DNA of 64,000 bases from Trichinella spiralis (lineage: Eukaryota > Nematoda > Enoplea > Trichinellida > Trichinellidae): NCBI GenBank assembly GCA_000181795.3, contig CM012953.1, positions 1,090,542-1,154,541 on the forward strand. The letters are read 5' to 3'. The position numbers were made by a program, and so were the translations under genes. Positions 13,821 to 23,933 of this stretch are shown here, in pieces. How positions within the stretch are numbered: the first letter of the stretch is position 1; every line of letters begins with the position of its first letter. Under the pieces are notes generated by a model, which saw nothing but the letters and a program-made list of their open reading frames with translations, did not search any database and was not told where the DNA came from.

Positions 13821-15331
13821 CTAGGATGCGTTGTTGATTGTTGCTGAATCTTGACCGTCTGGTGAAGTCAACGTCGTGCTGAACGTGTCGGTATTTTTGT
13901 TCAAATGTTCAGCTGCCGGAAGTCGATTCAACGCGCAGTCGTCATTTGCTGTATTCAAATTGTCCGGTTTGGCATTTTTGTACGACGAAAGCCGTTGCAA
14001 ACTTTCCATGTAACTCTGCAACAATAATTTTCATTAGTAGAAAAATCAGTTTCTTTTTCTCATTTATTTCGAAAAGAAAAAATCAAATCACTTGGCATAT
14101 AACATCGCCGTGCATGCGTCTAGCCCGGTGAAGCAGTAAATAAGATTTCGGTTGGTAAGGTTTGGGGGTGACAGGAGGCGAGTGGACAGCCCTGGTCGGT
14201 ACGACGTTGCTGTCGAATGATTGGTTCCTTTGTTGGAGACGACAATTGCGACTGAAATAATTTTTCGACGGCCTCTGTATAGTGCCTATGATGTGTCTAG
14301 AAATTGTAGCTCTAGATGGCAAATGCCACCAACCTGAAAAAGAAAAGTTAAAAAAAAATAATGAATGTCGCACAGTGAGATGAAACTGTCAGCACACCTT
14401 CCTTGTGGGTAAAGTTGGAGCCAGTCAGCAAAAACTGTACAAAACAGCCGATGATGAAAAATGACGGCCACAAAGCCAACACAAGCCAGTGATACCAGCA
14501 GAGTAGGGGTGTCGGACGGCTCTGGTCGTCGGCGGCGATGAGCGGCAACGCGCCGTGACTTTGATAAAGCATATTCAACAACTGCGAAGCTAGATAAAGC
14601 TTCTCGACGAAATAATCCACGGCCAGGGTCAACAAGGCGCCACCGATGACGCCGGTGTCGGCGATGATCATCGGACGCTGCCATTTCAGGCTGGCCAAAG
14701 CGAAAAGCAGACCCTCTGAGAACACCACCAGTACTGTTAGCCAAACAGTGGACACCTGACTGAATGCGGACCAGACGAGCATGGTGGGAATTGAGAACAA
14801 CAAGCCGGTCAAGAAGCCGGTCATGAACAAACCGACGTAGTGAACCAAAACGGTGATCAAGCCGAAAAGCAAGCCGGCTGCTATGCCGATGCTAACGTTG
14901 CCCCAAGTTGGCAACAAATTTTCCCGGTCGCATACCAAATACACCAAAACTGAGCCGAACAAAAATCCAGTCAAAAAAAATACCGCTTTGAAACAACGAT
15001 ATCCTTAAAAAATGAATAAATAAATAGAATTTTTACTAAAGAAGAAAAAAATTGCCTTACCAAAAACACAATAAACAATGCCGATAAACAATGCGGCAGA
15101 GCTGACAATGGCAAATGAAATTTCGTAGTCGAATTTGAATCCCGAGCTGCAGTAGTTGAGCAAATCGTCCGGTAGTGGAGGAGATGCCGTTGTTGACAGG
15201 GTGGAATTTTCAACAAGTGTAGTAAAAGTGACGAGCAGATCATCCAAGGATGAATAATTATTATTCATTACACCTGATGATTCATGAACAAATTCAGACG
15301 ACATATTACTGCTGCTTTGCAAAATTTCCAT
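13821..15331 (-). CDS. TMEM198: TMEM198-like seven-transmembrane protein
   Basis: Four exons (15061-15331, 14398-15003, 14092-14333, 13821-14015) give 437 aa. Exon 1 carries an N-glycosylatable N-terminus (NNNYSS, NSTLST) and the first helix. Exon 2 encodes six more helices rich in Gly and Leu, including YRCFKAVFFLTGFLFGSVLV and IGIAAGLLFGLITVLV. The order and the GFLFGS and WPRP/WQRP-type signatures match TMEM198, a vertebrate membrane protein linked to Wnt/LRP6 signalling. The C-terminal ~145 residues are polar and basic (HRARRMHGDVICQ) and not conserved by memory. The start is the first true ATG (MEILQSSS); the open frame further upstream has only GTG. Exon 2 is clearly GC-richer than its flanks. 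Confidence 0.88.
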
Positions 15332-15401
15332 TTCTTTTTTATTTTTCACTTACAATAAACAACAATTTTCATTTCACCAATACCATTATGCAGATGTTAT
15401 A

Positions 15402-15692
15402 ATGAAATTGGACTCTGAAATAAGATTTAAAGATTTGTCAAAAGTGAACAGTAGAAGATATAAGAGATGGAAGAGTATAATTTTATTGAACGTCGAAAAA
15501 ATGATTATTGAACAGCAATTGCCGGGTCAAAATCACGTGACGCGCTTAATTAGCCACGCTTGCATACAGTTGAAGCATGTCAACAAAACAGTTCGCGATT
15601 GTATTTTTGCTCAACAACAAGTCGACAACGCAGTCATTGTTGACAAGCAAAAAATCTGCTACTTCAAAAAAAAAAATTACAAGCTCCAGTGA
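15402..15692 (+). CDS. Small single-exon ORF, 96 aa, unrecognised
   Basis: An ATG-started frame running MKLDSEIRFKDLSKVNSRRY to KKKNYKLQ, mostly charged and predicted helical, with no signal peptide or membrane segment. It starts only 70 bp from the oppositely directed TMEM198-like ATG, so both could share a bidirectional promoter. Its codon makeup (ISHACIQLKHVNKTVRDCIF) looks more coding-like than most AT-rich frames nearby. No family is recognised, and it could still be chance. Confidence 0.45.
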   Translation: MKLDSEIRFKDLSKVNSRRYKRWKSIILLNVEKMIIEQQLPGQNHVTRLISHACIQLKHVNKTVRDCIFAQQQVDNAVIVDKQKICYFKKKNYKLQ

Positions 15693-16905
15693 TAAACCTA
15701 TTTGACTGTTTCATTATCATCTTTATTATTATTATTATTATGATCAATTTTTATATTTAAACTCAAACTGGTCGACCTTAATTTCAAGTCCCAATATCGA
15801 CAGATGGAATATACAACACGCATATATACCAAATTATCAAGGTGGAATAATTTTTCGATGATCAACGACTGACGAGAAAGAGAAAGCAAAAAATCAACAA
15901 CTGTACAATTTAATTATTGAAATTAGATTATTCAACAGAATGATAATTTATAAAAAAAAACTTTTCATTCAATCAAACAATTTCACTTATTTTACTTTTA
16001 TCCTTGAAGGGAAAATAAATTGATAATAGAATGAATATTTGCATTAAAAGCAAATAGAATTGTAACATTGTGAAATCGCTTTGCTTAAATAAGCTCGAAA
16101 TGAACAACACACTGATCAAATGATTAATAAAATTGAATATTGATTAATAATTCCCTTCGAGTGATTATATATATATATTGTAAATTTTTGAAAAATAAAT
16201 TATAAACTTTAAAATAAAGTTGTGGAAAAAATTAATATCACCATTGGTTAATTGTTGAACAGATGCAGAAGATGTAGATGCTGCGTATGATGTGGAGGAA
16301 AAATGGTTCACCCCGTCGAGCTTTCGATGCAACAATTGCAAAATTTGACTTTATTGAAAACGATTCTCACACAATGAATGGAAAAGCTTTTTGATCAAGA
16401 TGTGAACAAGGCAAGCAAGCAAGGTTAGAATTGATCATTTGCAAATAAAATACAATACAACACGCCAAACCGTACGACCTTCATCGAATGCAATTGTACA
16501 AATTTCCATTGTTAAACAAATGACAAACAGCAAGCATTTCAAACAAATTGCATAAAAAAATTAAAATTAAAAAAAATTTTATATTTGATAAGTTTTCAAG
16601 ATGTTTTCAAAATAAAATTTACTATTACAGTAAAAAGTAAATACTGCTGACAATTTATTATACGGTATCGCTTTATTTTGCATTATTAGCAGATGGTTGA
16701 TCAGTGTAGAAAAAGTAAAGAAGAAAAGATATTTCAACATACAAATAAATATAGAAATAAAATTAAAATTTCTACATAAGATGATTATAAAAATTGAAAT
16801 GCATATTTTAATTCTCGTCACAAATTATATAGATTAAAATGAATTACTTTTAATATAATTAAACAAAAGAAAAACGAATGAATACACCAACCTCATTTTC
16901 CCCTC

Positions 16906-16922
16906 TGTGTGTGTGTGTGTGT
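16906..16922. repeat. (TG)n dinucleotide run
   Basis: About eight TG units in the gene-poor stretch. Confidence 0.9.
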
Positions 16923-17287
16923 TGGTTGATCGGTAGCAAAGAATAATAATTATTATGTTATATTAAATAAAAATAAAAAATTAAAATTAGGACAATATGA
17001 CGTCGACAATAAATTAGAAAAGAAAAATGTTGAAGAAAATTGAAAATCCATTGTCAAAAGTTAACAAAATCAGAACAAACAAAAAACCATTTTTCAATAA
17101 AAAAACAAAAATAAGAATGTAAAAAATGTACTTTGTAGACGATTATGAATATGTCGAGTTTTTTTTGAGAAATTTCGATGAAACCAACATTCACACTTTC
17201 GTGAATTTGATCAAAGAATAGGGAAGAAAAAAAAGATAGAATAAAAATTCCAATCCTGCATACAAGTATGAGTTGATTGAAAGAAAA

Positions 17288-17319
<32 letters not shown>
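17288..17319. repeat. (ATT)n microsatellite
   Basis: About ten ATT units. The poly-Leu and poly-Asn frames crossing it are artefacts of the repeat. Confidence 0.9.
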
Positions 17320-17379
17320 GGAAAAAAATTTTTTTTATACATACGCAAAAATGTATGGATGTTGAATTCAGCACAACTG

Positions 17380-17640
17380 AGAAGAGAAATGTGCATAAGA
17401 ATAAAAAGCAGAAGAACAACGTCCGTTGTCGAAAATGTTCAGGAACAGCTATGCAGTGCAGTGCAGTGCCTGGCAGCTGCTGTGCAGAGCAAATAGACGA
17501 CGACGATTCAGAAGAGCATCCGGTGATGTAATCGATTCAAAGCAAAAGCCACTCACTGTTCCTGACTATGGATCTACCTACGCCTGCCATCGTATCCAAG
17601 TGTTGAATTAATTCTTTCATCCACCTTCACCCTCATTCAC
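17380..17640. other. GC-richer island of unknown nature
   Basis: Roughly 45-50% GC against about 25-30% on both sides, with a short direct repeat (GCAGTGCAGTGCAGTGCC) at about 17453. Short open frames exist on the plus strand, but none has start, splice and stop logic I can support. Candidates are an untranslated exon, a noncoding RNA or a regulatory block. Confidence 0.35.
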
Positions 17641-18511
17641 TTATTCATTCATCAGGTGAAACTATATATATACATATATATTATTGAAATGCAATATTCA
17701 ATCGATTAATAAATAGAAAAAAATGGATTTTTCTATTAATTGTGAATAATAATAATAATAATAATTAATTAAAAAAAAATAAACAAACAAAAACAAAAGA
17801 CAATTTTCCAAAATGAACGTCGTTCGTTGTGTTGCTTTGAAATTTGAAATGAAATGCTTTTCCCCAATCAAAGCAGCTGCTGCTTGACAAAGAAATGCCA
17901 TGCCTGCCACACGAAAAGACAGTTGTTTCTCAACTTTGGAAATTGGAATTCTTTTTCAAATAAAACTTCCTCCCTCAGACAACACTTTTGAAATGAAAAA
18001 TATTTCTCATAAAATTTCTATATATAGAGAGAGAAAGAGAGAAACCAAATTTTTTTGTTTCAAAATTATAATTCCAATTTCAACTCAGAGCACAAAGCAA
18101 TAATGGATAGAAATGAAAATTGAATACAACAGCTTCATCTAATCTGCAATCGATGTTTGTCTACATCAAAATATTACAAATGTATACGAAAATTAATAAT
18201 AAAGAAATGCATTAAAATGAAAGATTTCAAATTATCAATATATTCTTCTTCATCATGATCGATTAATGGATAAATTTGGGAAAAATATTGAATTAATAAT
18301 TCAATTAGTTGATAAATTTGAAAACTACTCACCAGAGAATAGAATCGAATAGATCATGTAGATGGTTGTTGTAGATTTTTCATGTGAAATCCAAATATAT
18401 AATGGCTTATTGGCAAATTGTTCGTTCGCTTTACCAGAGTAGCAAGAGAAACAAGAAAATTCTTGTCAAATATACTGATCAATAAACAATAATAATAATA
18501 ATTGTTCAAAG

Positions 18512-19020
18512 TTGGAAAACAGCTTTGAAAAGCTTAATAATCTCAGTTCAATCCCGCAACTGGACGAACGACAGATTGAACTTCCTCAGAGAAGAGAAGA
18601 AAAAAAAACCAAAAGCAAATCACCATCGCCAAGGAGATTAAAGCTCGCATATTTCAATTTCGTGCCAGGCGGTGAATTGTGCCCATCAGGAAGAAGCTCG
18701 TTTGAAAAATGGAACCACGTTGAAAGTGAGTTCAAAAGCGGCCGACGGTCAGCTGTGGTCAACGTTGAAGAGCGGCAGTTAATTCAAAATGGATGGGATC
18801 CACGCCAACGCTTCCAGCACAAAGTCGGATTCCGCATAGTATAATCAACAACAACAACAACACCACCACCAATAACGGCAGCTGGCCGTTCGTTGGACGG
18901 CTTGTTGATTGTGAAAAATTGACCACCGTCCATCCGACGGTGCAACGATTGGTCAGGTCAAAGCCGCGACACTACAACAACCATGCACACAAATCGATCG
19001 AACGATTTGCAAATCGTATG
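18512..19020. other. Second GC-richer island, open on the plus strand but not assignable
   Basis: A plus-strand frame of about 110 codons (18512-18844) lacks an early ATG and begins at TTG after an AT-rich repeat. A second overlapping frame continues past an (AAC)/(CAC) run at about 18846. The sequence includes CCGTCCATCCGACGGT at about 18928, a short imperfect inverted repeat. It could be an untranslated exon or the decayed exon of a lost gene. Confidence 0.3.
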
Positions 19021-22000
19021 CTTTTTTTTCCTCCTCTTCCTCTTTGTTTAATTTATTCACCTTGCATATGCAAATTTAAATTAATATTTTCAAAGAAATA
19101 CCAAAGAAAAGCCAAACATGAACAAGAACAACATTACAAACGTTACACGTTAACCTATTATTGACTAACAAACATTACACACGCAGACGCAGATAGAAAT
19201 ACACATAATTTCGATAAATTGGAAAAGCTGTTTATTCAGCTATTTGATTTTGTTTATTTTACAGTCGGAAAGGAAATAATAATATTTTCACCACCGCAAA
19301 TGGGACAACTCCAGCCTGCGGGATGTGGAATGAAACGAAAAATTGTCGCTTGTTCACTTCAATTTCACAATAGAACATTCACAGCTTCTTCAGCACAAAT
19401 TCTTTTTAAACCAAAAAGCAAAACGTGGAAAAACGGGAATATTTATTCATTTAAAGAAAAAATGAAAAAAAATATATTTCCAAACACAAGACATGATCGT
19501 GTAAATTTGTCCTAATTTAGCTTTTTCACTTTACAAATTAACAATCATTGTGTGTGTATGTGTGTGTTTGCGCGATAAATGTGCTCTTAGAAAATAGAAA
19601 AATTAACATTTTAAATTATTGAAATATTCACGCTACACGTCACTGAGAACAGCTAATTTTTTCTCTCATTTTTTTAGATTCAAAAAACACTGACTTCTCC
19701 GTAGATTAATATTTCTTTTCTTTTTCAACTTGCAATTTATAATACAAAAAATTATCGTATGCACATAAAGAAAATCAGGTTGTTTTGAACGATTAATTGC
19801 TGTTATCATATGTGCCCCATACTGATTCGTATCGAGATTAACCGCATTTGAATGATATTGAAAGATTTGTTGTACAATTACTTTAAACCTGCACAGTGTA
19901 AATACAGCTTATTGACAAAACAGCAAGACAAATATGTGCAATTCAAACAGATTGCGTGTCATTTGAAGGTGTTCTCATTCAACAATTTGATCATGCTTTT
20001 CAAAATCAAAATCTTTGTTTTTAGTGCTATACTTTGATGACTAATGCGTTTGCCGCAATACTTTACGATTTGTGCTCGCAAGCCAAGGCAAAGGCTTTTC
20101 ATTTCACCAGCTAATATTGTTCAACAGTGCATTTGATGTTTTTCTACAGGCCAAAACCTTTTCAAACGTTGACAATTTTTTAAATATTTTAATAAAATTA
20201 AAAAAATTCAATCAGCATCAAAAAAGAATCATTTATTATTGAACATATAACATATTGTGAGGTTTCAGTTTTTGCATGATGAAGCCACTCACACAGACAG
20301 AGAAGCGTTTCACTAATGCAAACACAACAAACATGAACAGCTAATTCGCGAGCTCGATTTGCTCGTTAATATTGGTCGACTTGCATCACAGCAACGAACA
20401 AATTCTACGTACAACAAATTAACACAGCGGCCAAAAATATGGAATAATGACATATGAAAAGCATTGATTTTGTTGAGCTAATGCTCCCAGTTCAACAATG
20501 GTACAAAAACAGCACGTAAGGTATGAAAATGCAATAAATTCGATAACGGATAAGATATGAATCTGCACCCTTGCAAGAATAACTGATACAGAAATTTCTT
20601 CTGAGACAAAGGTGCTGTCGCGAAGCAGCTCAAAGAGCATGCCGCGTTCTCTAGCGAACTACGTATACTCAAGTGCTTATGCTGATTAGCATTAACTTTT
20701 CAAATAATACCGAGTTTAGAGAAAACTTGAAAGTGCTCATACAAAGCTGACTGTACTAATTCAATGACAATTTAATGACAGCAGTTTGCAAATCTTGGAG
20801 GTTTCTTAGATCAGACTGACATTTTGATTTCGATTTACTGTTTCGAATTCCTTAGGCTGGGAAGTTTTCCGGATTCTTTTCATTCTAAATACCGTAGTAA
20901 CATGGATGTTGGTGTAGTAGATTATACTGGACATCCATAAGTCTGAAATTCTTATTCCATCCTAAAGCAAGATAAATATTAATTATTAAGCAAAAAACAT
21001 GCGTCTTCACTTGTTTTCACCTGCTTGTTTTAACGTAAATACTGTATCTGCATAATATGAACAAGAAGTTGTGCAGTACCAAAATAATAACCAAGTACAA
21101 CTGAGAAATAGCTGTAATTGTAGACGAAAAACACAGAAATGAAAAATATCGCCAGTATTCTGATCTTTGCCGCCAACGTTCATTTGCTTCCATCTATTTC
21201 ATTAAAAATGGTGCAGTTGAAATTATAGCTGCATATGAAACCAAATGCCTGACAAAAGCAAGTCATGCTCCAGAACAGAACATACTTCTAAAACTGTCAT
21301 CTCATTTGTAATGCGGAAGACTGGTGCATAAAAGTAAGGCATTTCCAAGACCAACAAATGGCACGTTCTTTCCAGACCTCGGAAGGAACAAATATTTAAT
21401 TCTGAATCATCTTCTTTATGTACTTCAATTAAAGTACCCACCACTTCTTGACTTGCATTAACAGTATTATCGTAATTTATGGTGGATCTTGTTTCTAAGC
21501 CTGCATCTAAATCGTCACTTAGAGCCTTCACTGAATGAGTAGACAGAATTCCTTGAATTTCACAAAATGATGAATCTTCACTTGAGAAGCAATAACGAAA
21601 TCATCTATTACATGAGTTTAGCGTAACGTATCCAAAACTTTTGCCATGGATGCCAATGAGACCGTTACTGGAGACGATGCCAAATAAGTTAACCTTTCCA
21701 TTAGTTTTTCACAGGACTTTTCGAAATAATTTCCATTAGTATCAAGTGTGATGAGTTTTCTTCGCTCATCAATTTTTCAGAAGTTCTCATTGTAGAAATG
21801 ATTCACGTTTCCAACTTCATTTTTCAGTGCCTCCGTTACTGTATTGTATAACGACTCATTTTCTTTCGTTTTCTTTTCTCTTTTCTCGGCTAGTGAAAAT
21901 AGAAAGTTTTCCATCATCATCTTCATTATCGGGAGCAAAACGTGCAGTTCATTCCTTAATCAGAAGTTTTTCAGCATATTATCGAATCGAACTGCAGCAT

Positions 22001-22321
22001 ATCAGAAAACTGACTAGAATGCACAAGACGTACGCGTGTAACTAATACTAACGGAAATACAGTATTCTCAAAAATCTGGTATTAACTGATTTGATATTTT
22101 AATTACTGAGAATTTATATAAATTTTGTGATAATTTAATTATTAAAAATTTCACTATTATTTTTAAAAAGTGTTATATATTGTATTATTTTAACAAATTT
22201 CATTTCTTATAAATTTAAAATAATATATTTTAACAATATCTAATATCAAATGTTAACAAATTTTAATATTATTTCAGCTTTATATTTACTATTGGGAATA
22301 GCTTACCTTGTTCAATCTAAC
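19021..22321. other. Gene-poor stretch with only coding-like fragments
   Basis: No complete gene is supported. A minus-strand frame of about 100 codons at 21223-21531 has a fairly protein-like composition but no recognisable domain; it may be a decayed gene or element. Nothing else stands out. Confidence 0.35.
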
Positions 22322-22585
22322 TGTTGAGTTTCGCTAACGGAGTTACTGGCTCTTCTCAGGCTTAGGAGCGCTAGCGACAATTCGGGAACAACGGCACAGG
22401 GAAACAAAGCTTTATTCGGAATAATCGCACAAACCAATTACATGTCAACACAATACACACAAGACCAGGTTTTTACACGCGTTCGCACTCGCCTCCGCAC
22501 ATGACTATTACGCATCACCACCGCCAATCGCCAGTTACGGTAGCGGATGCGGATGGTCAGGCTCAAACGAAGGCAGTTCTCAACA
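22322..22585 (-). mobile_element. LTR-like remnant (possible solo LTR), family uncertain
   Basis: A ~264-bp block much GC-richer than its flanks, bounded by TGTTGAG at the left and CTCAACA at the right, which are inverted copies of each other with TG...CA ends as in retroviral-type LTRs. On the minus strand it holds an AATAAA-type signal near the middle, as expected for an LTR polyadenylation region. No internal coding part is seen next to it, so a solo LTR is the simplest reading. Target-site duplication is not clear, so age and family (BEL/Pao or Gypsy) cannot be set. Confidence 0.3.
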
Positions 22586-23933
22586 TACCTATTTACGTAA
22601 TTGCACTTGTCAAATTTTGAGATGTTTTATAAATGATTGGTGGAGGCCTGGCTTTTTGAAATTTCGGACAAGAAAACACCGAAAAACAAGCAAAATTGAG
22701 TTAATGTTGCCATAGTAGTAGTTCATAGAGAACGGATGCTGTGCACGAGGCAAGTTAGTTTTCACCGTTCGTTGTTGTCATGATGATGGTAGAAGTGAAG
22801 TCGAGTTGTATGTGCATGCGTTTACCTGAGAAAATAAGTGCTGTTTTTCTTCAATGTGACTCGTCGCAGTTACTATTCATCGTGTGCGGATGTAAGTAAA
22901 GTTGTTGTTGTTGGAATCGTAGTCAACTCTAGCCGACCCGAGAATTGAAATCATCGTGACACATTCCATTCACTCTGTCGACATTTACTAGCTCCAGGCT
23001 GACAGAATAGGATTGCAAGGTTAATCCAAAAAATTTTTTGATTGACGCTCAAATCGACAAAGTTCATCTTTCAAAATTATCATAAGCTTCTGTTGTTTAC
23101 ATATACCCCATCACATAAAGTACTTTTTTTAGGTAAAAGGCAACATTATCGATAATTCTTTTTTCAACTTTACCATATACGTGTGATTTTCCATTGTAAC
23201 ATTTTTTATAAAAATATTTTACTGCTACATTTTTTACTGTTATTTACACATTTATCTTAAATTAAACAATATTTCAATGAAAGTTGAATTTTTGTAATAA
23301 AAAGGTATACTTTACTTAAATTTTACCTGAATATCTTTTAACTTATACACTTTTGTAGTCCTTTAGTTAACAATCAAAAATTACTTACTGACAAATGTAG
23401 ATCAAAAATTATTTTAAAAACTAAGTATGTTTTATTATTATTTTTTTGTTTTCATTGAATATTTTATGTTTTTAATGATTTTTCCTTTGAAATGATTATC
23501 TTTTAGTTTTGCGAACAATCTTTATGATACATGTAATTTTTGAAATGATATATTTGTAAAAAAATGGCGAAATAATAAAAGTGTTTTATTTGCAGAATGA
23601 TTTGCAACTGTATTGCAAAAAGGTGTACTTGCATTTCATGTTCTACTCACGGTTTCAAGATATCATGTGACCGTGGAAAAACTGTTTGCCAACTAACTGC
23701 AAAAGTTGGACAAACAGATAGTTTACATTAAAAAAAGCGCTTTCAAAATTCAGTTGCATTTCAATAATTGTTCATTCCCACATTTCATTTTGTATTTTTA
23801 TTTTATTGCTGCAGAAAAATATTCAAGTATTGTTTTTGAAACTGATATGTTGTTGAGTTTGAATTTTCACAGTATATTGTTGATATAGAAATTAAAATTT
23901 GTGCTTTCTGGTTTAATTTTTAAGCAGACAGCA
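22586..23933. other. Upstream region of SMCR8, possible 5' exon
   Basis: Holds a short ATG-started frame at 22780-22891 that ends at a strong donor (GTAAGTAAAG), described in the findings. From 23030 to 23933 it is AT-rich without a supported gene. An acceptor-like TTTTTAAG lies 9 nt before the SMCR8 ATG. Confidence 0.4.

Larger units (their letters stand above)
15693..17379. other. Gene-poor AT-rich stretch
   Basis: No supported gene on either strand. It contains a (TG)n run at 16906-16922, an (ATT)n run at 17288-17319, and many A/T homopolymers. Confidence 0.5.

Noticed and set aside
17288-17319. Poly-Leu/poly-Asn frames as a coding repeat
   Set aside because: They are only translations of an (ATT)n microsatellite.
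18541-18570. GTTCAATCC resembling a tRNA T-loop
   Set aside because: The flanking bases do not pair into a T-arm, and no acceptor stem or anticodon arm fits around it.
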